Shown here: in pieces, positions 1 through 4,887 of the stretch | Layout: each line of letters starts with the position of its first letter | Numbering within the stretch: position 1 is the first letter of the stretch | Assembly (NCBI GenBank): GCA_964387485.1 | Contig: CAYLWV010000088.1 | Coordinates: forward strand, 1 to 5,487 | Direction: 5' to 3' | Length of the DNA stretch: 5,487 nt | From: Fluviibacter sp964387485 | GTDB lineage: Bacteria > Pseudomonadota > Gammaproteobacteria > Burkholderiales > Rhodocyclaceae | The notes under the pieces: model-generated | Database searches by the model: none | What the model was told of the DNA's origin: nothing | Seen by the model: the letters and a program-made list of their open reading frames with translations, nothing else | Position numbers and translations under genes: made by a program

Positions 1-212
1 TGGCGACCGTGGATGCGGTAGAAGGGTTTTACGCCCAGCTGGAGGCGGCGCTGATTGAAGTGGGCTTCCACGACCCGCAGCGGCCGCGTCGGCTCCTGCC
101 AAAAATCCGGCGTATCTTCGAGCGCACCCATCTGGAGACGGACGAAGTGAATATTTTGCGCGGTATCGTCACGGCGCTGAGTGCGCCGCGCAAGGCCAGC
201 AAGGTTGATTAA
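1..212 (+). CDS. trmJ: tRNA (cytidine/uridine-32 2'-O)-methyltransferase TrmJ, C-terminal end (5' truncated by window)
   Basis: The reading frame is open from the left edge (first full codon at position 3) and stops with TAA at 210-212, giving about 69 C-terminal residues. The tail resembles the end of TrmJ, a SPOUT-family enzyme that 2'-O-methylates position 32 of several tRNAs in the cytoplasm. The recognisable parts are a helix with 'LEAALIEVGF', then 'DPQRP' and a 'LPKIRRIF.R' helix, then 'DEVNILRGIVTAL', close to the ENEVNILRGILTA end of the E. coli protein. The SPOUT/SAM-binding knot lies upstream, outside the window. A GTG at 9 is in frame but is internal, not a start. In E. coli trmJ sits directly before iscR; here cysE lies between them. 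The family call rests on a short tail, so it is likely rather than certain. Confidence 0.82.
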   Translation, partial: ATVDAVEGFYAQLEAALIEVGFHDPQRPRRLLPKIRRIFERTHLETDEVNILRGIVTALSAPRKASKVD

Positions 213-225
213 AAAACTCGGGATT
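201..225 (+). promoter_or_regulatory. Putative Type 1 IscR operator over the cysE promoter
   Basis: This 25-bp block has the layout of a Type 1 IscR site: a left half with TTGATT (205-210) and a right half ACTCGGG (216-222) at the same spacing as in the iscR operator at 1091-1115. Counted by eye it agrees with the recalled degenerate consensus (left ATASYYGACT, right AGTCRRSTAT) at about 18 of 25 positions, and with the iscR operator at 17 of 25. It overlaps the trmJ stop codon and covers the -35 box and most of the spacer of the predicted cysE promoter, so binding of [2Fe-2S]-IscR should repress cysE. IscR binding here is inferred. Confidence 0.55.
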
Positions 226-233
226 AGTACAAT
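205..233 (+). promoter_or_regulatory. Sigma70-type promoter of cysE
   Basis: A -35 box TTGATT (205-210, 4/6 to consensus) and a -10 box TACAAT (228-233, 5/6) are separated by exactly 17 bp. Transcription would start near 240, giving a leader of about 75 nt. The -35 box lies inside the last codons of trmJ and its stop codon. No extended -10 TG is present. It is the only good promoter seen between trmJ and cysE. Confidence 0.6.
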
Positions 234-239
234 AGCAAC

Positions 240-315
240 GTAGATTCTGCGGCAATCCCTGCAGAAATATTCCGTCAATCAGTTGCCGGAAACTATCTGA
301 AAAACAATCTGTTAG
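240..315 (+). promoter_or_regulatory. cysE leader with two mutually exclusive hairpins and no clear Shine-Dalgarno
   Basis: Within the predicted 5' leader, TTCTGC (245-250) pairs with GCAGAA (261-266); two further closing pairs (one G-U) leave a 6-nt loop. Alternatively CGGCAA (250-255) pairs with TTGCCG (283-288). Both use bases 250-252, so only one can form at a time. No U-run follows either stem, so neither looks like an intrinsic terminator. The 20 bases before the cysE ATG are A-rich and contain no GGAG-like sequence. A regulatory role is speculative. Confidence 0.25.
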
Positions 316-1074
316 ATGCCTATTTTCAAGTCTATCCGTGAAGACATCCGGTCGATTTTTGACCGGGATCCCGCTGCCCGTTCGACCCTAGAGATCGTGA
401 CGTGCTACCCGGGGGTGCATGCCATGCTCTTTCATCGCATGTCGCATCGTCTATGGCAATGGCACTTCTACTGGCTGGCGCGTTTTCTTTCGCATATTTC
501 CCGTTTTCTGACCGGGATTGAAATCCATCCGGGCGCCACGATTGGCCGCCGCTTCTTTATCGACCACGGCATGGGTGTTGTGATCGGTGAAACAGCCGTG
601 ATTGAAGATGATGTCACGCTTTATCATGGTGTCACGCTAGGCGGCACGAGCTGGAACAAGGGTCGTCGACATCCGACCCTGCAGTCGGGTGTGGTCATTG
701 GTGCCGGTGCCAAGGTACTGGGCCCGATTACGGTGGGTGCGGGTGCACGCGTTGGAAGTGACGCCGTGGTTGTTAAAGACGTGCCAGCCGGCGCAACGGC
801 TGTCGGTAACCCGGCCCGCATTATCGAAAACGATAAAACCGAGTCGGCGACGCCACAAAGCCCCAAACTGGGATTTACGGCGTATGCCATCAACCGTGAC
901 GCCAGCGATCCGTATGCCAAAGCACTGCATGCACTTCTGGAGCATGCCGCAGAAACCGATCAACGTCTGGCAGCGCTGCTCAAGAAGCTGGAAGCCTCCG
1001 GCGTGCCGGTGGAAGAGGCAAATGCCGTGGCGGATAAGTTTGATCCGCAATACCTGAGCAAAATAGTTGACTAA
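316..1074 (+). CDS. cysE: Serine O-acetyltransferase (short-N-terminus type)
   Basis: This 252-residue protein makes O-acetyl-L-serine from serine and acetyl-CoA, the committed step of cysteine synthesis in the cytoplasm. The N-terminal helical part (1-65) is much shorter than in the 273-residue E. coli enzyme, as in EpsC/NifP-type enzymes. A left-handed beta-helix of hexapeptide repeats spans about 66-170. The active-site pair D83-H84 lies in 'FIDHGMGVVIGETA', followed by 'GVTLGGT', H119 in 'RRHP' and the closing 'AVGNPARII'. Residues 175-252 form a tail with a helical stretch near 200-228, which I recall from Burkholderiales homologues. The start is set by the conserved 'FKSIREDI' N-terminus; no Shine-Dalgarno is visible. 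The protein ends in KIVD rather than the C-terminal isoleucine that docks into cysteine synthase in E. coli. It has its own promoter and an IscR-like site upstream, and its product feeds the cysteine used by the desulfurases downstream. Confidence 0.95.
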   Translation: MPIFKSIREDIRSIFDRDPAARSTLEIVTCYPGVHAMLFHRMSHRLWQWHFYWLARFLSHISRFLTGIEIHPGATIGRRFFIDHGMGVVIGETAVIEDDVTLYHGVTLGGTSWNKGRRHPTLQSGVVIGAGAKVLGPITVGAGARVGSDAVVVKDVPAGATAVGNPARIIENDKTESATPQSPKLGFTAYAINRDASDPYAKALHALLEHAAETDQRLAALLKKLEASGVPVEEANAVADKFDPQYLSKIVD

Positions 1075-1100
1075 TGGGGGCGTGCCCTCTATAGTTGACT
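1063..1100 (+). repeat. Direct repeat of the IscR half-site ATAGTTGACT
   Basis: The 10-mer ATAGTTGACT occurs exactly twice, at 1063-1072 and 1091-1100, offset by 28 bp. The first copy overlaps the cysE stop codon and encodes its Ile-Val-Asp-stop end. It keeps an intact left operator half (plus AAT) but lacks a recognisable right half. The second copy begins the complete IscR operator. The first copy also supplies the -35 box of the iscR promoter. Confidence 0.8.
1067..1095 (+). promoter_or_regulatory. Sigma70-type promoter of the iscR-isc operon
   Basis: A -35 box TTGACT (1067-1072, 5/6) and a -10 box TATAGT (1090-1095, 5/6) are separated by exactly 17 bp. The predicted start is near 1102, about 114 nt before the iscR ATG. 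The -35 box ends with the T of the cysE stop codon, so the promoter overlaps the end of that gene. The -10 box overlaps the first bases of the IscR operator at 1091-1115, which fits repression by blocking RNA polymerase. Confidence 0.72.
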
Positions 1101-1115
1101 CCAGTACTCGGGTTT
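1091..1115 (+). promoter_or_regulatory. Type 1 IscR operator of iscR
   Basis: The block starts with ATAGTTGACT (1091-1100) and continues to TACTCGGGTTT (1105-1115). It agrees with the recalled Type 1 IscR consensus at about 20 of 25 positions, including the whole left half and the ACTCGGG core often seen in proteobacterial iscR promoters. It covers the -10 box and the predicted start site. The expected action is autorepression by [2Fe-2S]-IscR when clusters are abundant. The identification rests on motif match plus position directly before iscR. Confidence 0.78.
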
Positions 1116-1215
1116 AGGCCCGATTCATATTAGGCTCGAGCAGATTTCATGCTCGGCCACATAATAAGTAACAGCAACGAGATATATCCAATTCCCAATC
1201 CCCACGGGAGGCATC
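1102..1215 (+). promoter_or_regulatory. Structured iscR leader with Shine-Dalgarno GGGAGG
   Basis: The predicted leader has three possible stems. TCGGG (1108-1112) pairs with CCCGA (1119-1123). A longer stem (1133-1158) pairs GGC-CGAGC with GCTCG-GCC, with U1136 bulged and a 9-nt loop. TTCCC (1192-1196) can pair with GGGAG (1206-1210), masking the Shine-Dalgarno GGGAGG (1206-1211), which stands 4 bases before the iscR ATG. No U-run follows any stem, so none looks like a terminator. Stems were found by eye without energy calculation. Confidence 0.4.
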
Positions 1216-1689
1216 ATGAGATTAACGACCAAAGGCCGTTTTGCAGTCACCGCCATGATTGACCTGGCTCTGAATGGTGGCGAGCGTCCGGTGACGCTGT
1301 CAGCCATCAGTGAGCGTCAGAATATTTCCCTGTCTTATCTTGAGCAGCTGTTCGCGAAACTGCGTCGTCACCAGATCGTGGAAAGCGTACGCGGCCCTGG
1401 CGGCGGTTACTGTCTGGCCAGAGCTGCGGTTGAGATTTCGGTTGCCGATGTCATTCTGGCGGTTGATGAACCGTTGGATGCCACCCAGTGTGGTGGCCGT
1501 GAGAACTGCAAATCGGATCACCGTTGCATGACGCATGATCTGTGGGCCACACTGAATCGCAAGATGCTGGATTACCTGGCTTCGGTGAGCCTGTCGGATC
1601 TGGTAGAGAAGCAGCGTCTCAAAGTCGCTGCCCAGAAAGATAAGCCGGTGAAGCAGCCGGTGTCTTTTGGTGTCGCTCACGCTGCCTGA
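1216..1689 (+). CDS. iscR: Fe-S cluster assembly transcriptional regulator IscR
   Basis: This 157-residue Rrf2-family repressor senses cluster status and controls the isc operon. The N-terminal winged helix-turn-helix (about 1-65) starts 'MRLTTKGRFAVTAM', carries the recognition region 'SLSYLEQLFAKLR' with E43, and the wing 'VRGPGGGYCLAR'. The [2Fe-2S] ligands are all present: C92, C98, C104 and H107, the same numbers as in E. coli IscR (162 residues). An extra cysteine, C66, lies in the wing. The C-terminal 16 residues or so look flexible. The start is set by GGGAGG four bases upstream and by the family N-terminus. Its operator and promoter lie directly upstream. The next gene starts 13 bases after the stop, so the two are surely cotranscribed. 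Cluster-bound IscR is expected to repress from Type 1 sites; the apo form recognises other (Type 2) sites in E. coli. Confidence 0.97.
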   Translation: MRLTTKGRFAVTAMIDLALNGGERPVTLSAISERQNISLSYLEQLFAKLRRHQIVESVRGPGGGYCLARAAVEISVADVILAVDEPLDATQCGGRENCKSDHRCMTHDLWATLNRKMLDYLASVSLSDLVEKQRLKVAAQKDKPVKQPVSFGVAHAA

Positions 1690-1702
1690 TATCTGTATTG
1701 CC

Positions 1703-2887
1703 ATGACTGCCGCTTACTTCGATCACAATGCCACCACACCGTTGGATCCGTGTGTGCTTGAAGCTATGCTGCCTTTTCTGAGCGCCGGTTTTGCCAATCC
1801 GTCGGCGACCTACACGGCTGGTCGTGAAGCCCGCCGCGCTATCGAGCAGGCGCGCGAGCAGGTGGCTGCGGCGCTGGATGCCGTGCCCTCCGAAGTGATT
1901 TTTACCGCCAGTGGCAGCGAAGCCAACAACCTGATGGTTCGCGGTGTGGCGGATGCCTGGCTGGAAGCGGGGCATCCGCCTGCTGCGGTGGCCTGTTCGG
2001 CGATTGAACACCCGTGCGTTGGCGAACCCGTGCGAGCTCTTGGCAGACAAGGCTGGTCGGTGAGCCATCTGGCCGTGGACGCTGCCGGGCAGGTGAGCCG
2101 TGAATCTGTTGCGGCTTTGCCGGCAGAGACCCGCTTGCTGTCCGTGATGACCGCCAATAATGAGACCGGCGCATTACAGCCCGTATCGGCGTTGGCAGCC
2201 GCTTTTCGCGACCGTGGCTATGCCGAGGCCTATATGCATACCGATGCCGTTCAGGCACTGGGTAAGCAACCGCTCAGCTTTGACGCGTTCAAGGCGGCCG
2301 GTGGTCATGCCATGACGATCTCCGGTCATAAGATTGGTGGTCCCAAGGGGGCTGCGGCACTTATTCGCGACCGCCAGGTGGTGTTGTCACCGCTGGTTTA
2401 TGGCGGTGGTCAGGAGCAGGGTCTGCGTGCCGGTACCGAGAACGTGGCAGCCATTGTGGGGCTGGGTATTGCCTGCACCAAGGCGGTTGCTGACCTCGAA
2501 CAACGTTCCCGCGTCGCCCGTACACAACAGCAGCAACTGGAAAGCTGGTTGCAAGCCCGTGGCGCCGTGGTCTTTGCATCGACGGCTGTGCGTTTACCCA
2601 ATACGATTTTTGCCGCGTTTCCGGGTATTGACGGTGAAACGCTGGTGGCTTTGCTTGATCGTCAGGATGTGGCGATTGCCAGTGGCGCGGCCTGCGGTTC
2701 GGCCAAGCAGGGTGCTTCGCCGGTGTTGCTGGCGATGGGGGTCGACCCCGTCCTGGCCAAAGGAGCCATTCGTATCAGTCTCGGCATGATGGCCCATGCC
2801 GCTACCTCACAAAAGGATGTTGACCGTCTTACAGGTCAACTGGATAAGGTTTTGAGTCAGTTACAGCGCTTCGCGGCGGTGGCCTGA
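1703..2887 (+). CDS. NifS/IscS-like cysteine desulfurase (second desulfurase of the operon)
   Basis: This 394-residue class V aminotransferase-fold, PLP-dependent enzyme probably removes sulfur from cysteine to form a persulfide. Landmarks are the N-terminal 'FDHNATTPLDP', H103 in 'IEHP', the 'ANNETG' motif (151-156), D181 and Q184 that hold PLP, the Schiff-base lysine K210 in 'SGHK', 'GGGQEQGLRAGTENV' (234-248), and catalytic C331 in 'SGAACGS'. The loop after C331 is as long as in IscS, indicating group I (NifS/IscS) rather than SufS. It is clearly diverged from the iscS product next door and stops without the IscS tail that contacts IscU, so its acceptor may differ. ATG 1703 is chosen because it gives a normal N-terminus. 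An in-frame TTG at 1667 inside iscR would add 12 unusual residues. No Shine-Dalgarno is visible, so translation may depend on coupling to iscR. I recall similar tandem genes called iscS1/iscS2 in some Burkholderiales. Its in vivo role cannot be read from sequence. Confidence 0.9.
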   Translation: MTAAYFDHNATTPLDPCVLEAMLPFLSAGFANPSATYTAGREARRAIEQAREQVAAALDAVPSEVIFTASGSEANNLMVRGVADAWLEAGHPPAAVACSAIEHPCVGEPVRALGRQGWSVSHLAVDAAGQVSRESVAALPAETRLLSVMTANNETGALQPVSALAAAFRDRGYAEAYMHTDAVQALGKQPLSFDAFKAAGGHAMTISGHKIGGPKGAAALIRDRQVVLSPLVYGGGQEQGLRAGTENVAAIVGLGIACTKAVADLEQRSRVARTQQQQLESWLQARGAVVFASTAVRLPNTIFAAFPGIDGETLVALLDRQDVAIASGAACGSAKQGASPVLLAMGVDPVLAKGAIRISLGMMAHAATSQKDVDRLTGQLDKVLSQLQRFAAVA

Positions 2888-2898
2888 CGGTTTTCTCT

Positions 2899-2902
2899 GG
2901 AG
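2899..2902 (+). promoter_or_regulatory. iscS ribosome binding site
   Basis: GGAG lies 6 bases before ATG 2909. It fixes that ATG as the start, rather than the in-frame TTG at 2903, which would sit directly against the GGAG. ATG 2909 also matches the E. coli IscS N-terminus. Confidence 0.75.
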
Positions 2903-2908
2903 TTGATT

Positions 2909-4117
2909 ATGAAGTTCCCTATTTATCTGGACTATTCGGCAACCACCCCCATCGACCCGCGCGTCGTCGAGGCGATGCTGCCTTATCTGACCGAAAAGTT
3001 CGGTAATCCGGCATCGCGCTCCCATCAGTACGGCTGGGATGCCGAAGCCGCTGTTGAAAACGCCCGTGCTGAAGTCGCTGCGCTGGTGAATGCCGATCCC
3101 AAGGAAATCGTCTGGACTTCGGGCGCCACCGAAGCCAACAATCTGGCGATCAAGGGTGCTGCCAATTTCTACCAGGGCAAAGGCAAGCACCTGATTACGC
3201 TTAAAACGGAACACAAGGCCGTCCTTGATACCATGCGCGAGCTGGAGCGTCAGGGTTTTGACGTCACGTATCTGGATGTGCTACCGAATGGCCTGGTTGA
3301 TATGGCTGCGCTGGAAGCGGCACTGCGCCCCGATACCATTTTGGTGTCGATCATGGCTGTGAATAACGAAATCGGTGTGATCCAGCCGATTGCCGAAATC
3401 GGTGAGCTGCTGCGTGGCAAGGGCATTCTGTTCCATGTGGATGCAGCCCAGGCGACCGGCAAGATCGATATCGATCTGTCGATGCTTAAGGTCGATCTGA
3501 TGAGCTTCTCGGCCCACAAGACCTATGGCCCGAAGGGTATCGGTGCGTTGTATGTGCGTCGTAAACCGCGTGTGCGTCTGGAAGCCCAGATGCATGGCGG
3601 CGGTCATGAGCGCGGCATGCGTTCGGGCACGCTGGCCACCTTCCTGATTGTCGGCATGGGCGAAGCCTTCCGCCTGGCCCGTCTGGAAATGCATGAAGAA
3701 AATAAACGCATCACGGCACTGCGTGATCGTCTGCTCAAGGGCTTGTCGGATATGCCGGAAATTTACGTCAACGGTGATCTGGAGCACCGTGTGCCGCACA
3801 ACCTGAATCTGAGCTTTGCTTATGTGGAAGGGGAGTCGATGATCATGGCGGTCAAGGATATCGCTGTATCATCTGGCTCGGCCTGTACTTCGGCCTCTCT
3901 GGAGCCGTCCTATGTGCTGCGCGCACTGGGTCTGACCGACGAGCTGGCACATTCGTCGATCCGTTTCTCGATCGGCCGTTTCACGACGGAGGAAGAAATC
4001 GACTACACGGTGGATCTGCTGCATAAACAGATTGGCCGCCTGCGTGAACTCTCTCCTTTGTGGGAAATGGTTCAGGAAGGCATCGATCTCAATACGGTTC
4101 AGTGGGCCGCGCACTAA
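2909..4117 (+). CDS. iscS: Cysteine desulfurase IscS
   Basis: This 402-residue PLP enzyme converts cysteine to alanine and a persulfide, the sulfur source for IscU and, in E. coli, for tRNA thiolation and other acceptors. It tracks E. coli IscS (404 residues) almost end to end. 'PIYLDYSATTP' opens the protein. H102 is in 'EHKAV', PLP-contact Q181 in 'DAAQATGK', S201-A202-H203 precede the PLP lysine K204, and 'MHGGGHERGMRSGT' (228-241) follows. Catalytic C326 sits in 'SSGSACTSASLEPSYVL', and the tail 'LSPLWEM...' (381-402) that docks IscU is intact. It is two residues shorter than E. coli IscS near residue 28. ATG 2909 has a GGAG 6 bases upstream. It follows the NifS-like gene by 21 bases and precedes iscU by 36, in the usual iscS-iscU-iscA order, so this copy rather than the upstream paralogue is the likely main Fe-S sulfur donor. 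Confidence 0.98.
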   Translation: MKFPIYLDYSATTPIDPRVVEAMLPYLTEKFGNPASRSHQYGWDAEAAVENARAEVAALVNADPKEIVWTSGATEANNLAIKGAANFYQGKGKHLITLKTEHKAVLDTMRELERQGFDVTYLDVLPNGLVDMAALEAALRPDTILVSIMAVNNEIGVIQPIAEIGELLRGKGILFHVDAAQATGKIDIDLSMLKVDLMSFSAHKTYGPKGIGALYVRRKPRVRLEAQMHGGGHERGMRSGTLATFLIVGMGEAFRLARLEMHEENKRITALRDRLLKGLSDMPEIYVNGDLEHRVPHNLNLSFAYVEGESMIMAVKDIAVSSGSACTSASLEPSYVLRALGLTDELAHSSIRFSIGRFTTEEEIDYTVDLLHKQIGRLRELSPLWEMVQEGIDLNTVQWAAH

Positions 4118-4140
4118 ACGCCCCGGTTCAATAGATTTTG

Positions 4141-4146
4141 AAGGAG
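4141..4146 (+). promoter_or_regulatory. iscU ribosome binding site
   Basis: AAGGAG, 7 bases before the iscU ATG, is the strongest Shine-Dalgarno in the window. It fits the high amount of scaffold protein expected relative to its neighbours (inference). Confidence 0.7.
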
Positions 4147-4153
4147 TCAGAAA

Positions 4154-4537
4154 ATGGCATACAGCGTCAAAGTGATTGATCACTACGAGAATCCCCGTAA
4201 CGTCGGTTCCTTCGACAAGGAAGAGGCCGGTGTGGGTACCGGTATGGTCGGTGCGCCGGCCTGTGGTGACGTGATGAAGCTACAGATCAAGGTCAACAAG
4301 GAAGGCGTGATCGAAGACGCCAAGTTCAAGACCTATGGTTGCGGTTCGGCGATTGCCTCCAGCTCGCTGGTGACTGAATGGGTCAAGGGCAAGAGCGTGG
4401 ACGAAGCGCTGGAAATCAAGAACACGGCGATTGCCGAAGAGCTGGCATTGCCGCCCGTGAAGATTCACTGTTCGATTCTGGCGGAAGACGCTATCAAGGC
4501 GGCGGTTGCCGACTACAAGAAGAAGCAGGGTTCCTGA
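4154..4537 (+). CDS. iscU: Fe-S cluster assembly scaffold IscU
   Basis: This 127-residue scaffold protein is where sulfur from IscS and iron are built into a cluster before chaperone-assisted transfer. The cluster ligands and helper residues are all present: C37 and D39 in 'GAPACGDVM', C63 in 'TYGCGSAIASSS', and H105-C106 in 'IHCSILAEDAI'. The HscA recognition motif LPPVK is at 99-103. Length and N-terminus ('MAYSVKVIDHYENPRNVG') match E. coli IscU (128 residues). The gene lies 36 bases after iscS and 26 before iscA, with no promoter or terminator seen between them, so it is part of one transcript. Confidence 0.98.
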   Translation: MAYSVKVIDHYENPRNVGSFDKEEAGVGTGMVGAPACGDVMKLQIKVNKEGVIEDAKFKTYGCGSAIASSSLVTEWVKGKSVDEALEIKNTAIAEELALPPVKIHCSILAEDAIKAAVADYKKKQGS

Positions 4538-4551
4538 ACCGGTCACGACTT

Positions 4552-4555
4552 GGAG
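4552..4555 (+). promoter_or_regulatory. iscA ribosome binding site
   Basis: GGAG lies 8 bases before ATG 4564 and supports that start over the long upstream extension of the same frame (open from 4378 inside iscU) and over the internal ATG 4576. Confidence 0.65.
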
Positions 4556-4563
4556 AGTGCATC

Positions 4564-4887
4564 ATGAGTGTGACGATGACAGAAGCCGCCGCCAGGCATG
4601 TTGGTAAGGCACTGACGCAACGGGGCAAGGGCATCGGCTTGCGCCTCGGTGTGCGTACAGCCGGCTGTTCGGGCATGGCCTACCGCCTGGAATATGTAGA
4701 CGAGCTCAACGACGAAGATTCGGTCTTTGAGACGCATGGCGTCAAGATCGTGATTGACCCGAAAAGCCTGGCTTATCTGGACGGCACCGAACTGGACTTT
4801 GTGCGTGAAGGCCTGAACGAAGGATTCAAGTTCAACAACCCCAACGTCAAGGACGAATGTGGTTGTGGCGAGTCTTTCCATGTCTGA
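4564..4887 (+). CDS. iscA: A-type Fe-S carrier protein IscA
   Basis: This 107-residue HesB/IscA-family protein binds iron or an Fe-S cluster and delivers clusters to target proteins. The three conserved cysteines are C35 in 'RTAGCSGMAY' and C99 and C101 in the C-terminal 'CGCGESFHV', the same numbers as in E. coli IscA, which also has 107 residues. 'LDGTELDFV' and 'EGLNEGFKFNNPNVKDE' are typical IscA rather than ErpA or SufA signatures. The reading frame is open far upstream into iscU, but ATG 4564 with its GGAG and the family length set the start. The last 8 bases overlap the start of hscB, so translation of the two is probably coupled. Confidence 0.97.
   Translation: MSVTMTEAAARHVGKALTQRGKGIGLRLGVRTAGCSGMAYRLEYVDELNDEDSVFETHGVKIVIDPKSLAYLDGTELDFVREGLNEGFKFNNPNVKDECGCGESFHV

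Noticed and set aside
624..1057. Long open frames antisense to and in another + frame of cysE (637-1050 -, 624-920 -, 689-1057 +)
   Set aside because: They overlap a gene with full family conservation, their translations show no recognisable domain, and no ribosome binding site or promoter supports them.
1078..1087. GGGC-GT-GCCC symmetry after cysE as a terminator
   Set aside because: The stem would have only a 2-nt loop (or 3 bp with a 4-nt loop) and no T-run follows. It lies inside the iscR promoter spacer.
1095..1131. Promoter using TTGACT 1095-1100 as -35 with CATATT 1126-1131 as -10
   Set aside because: The spacer would be 25 bp. The TTGACT 1067-1072 / TATAGT 1090-1095 pair has the ideal 17-bp spacing and better boxes.
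1133..1158. Leader stem as an intrinsic terminator/attenuator for iscR
   Set aside because: The sequence after the stem is ACATAATAAG, not a T-run, so classical intrinsic termination is unlikely; kept only as a leader structure.
1136..1160. Further IscR operator suggested by GCTCGG at 1151-1156
   Set aside because: Only the right-half core resembles the motif; the left half at the required spacing does not match.
1125..1307. Open frame of 60 codons on the - strand across the iscR leader
   Set aside because: It covers the leader stems and the iscR start, has no recognisable protein features, and is best explained by chance.
3281..3799. Antisense frame of 172 codons within iscS
   Set aside because: Codon-shadow frame opposite a highly conserved gene; composition rich in His, Gln and Arg as expected from reverse reading, with no domain.
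4378..4563. Upstream extension of the iscA frame inside iscU
   Set aside because: The added residues are a frame-shifted reading of iscU. The family length of 107 residues and GGAG before ATG 4564 fix the start.
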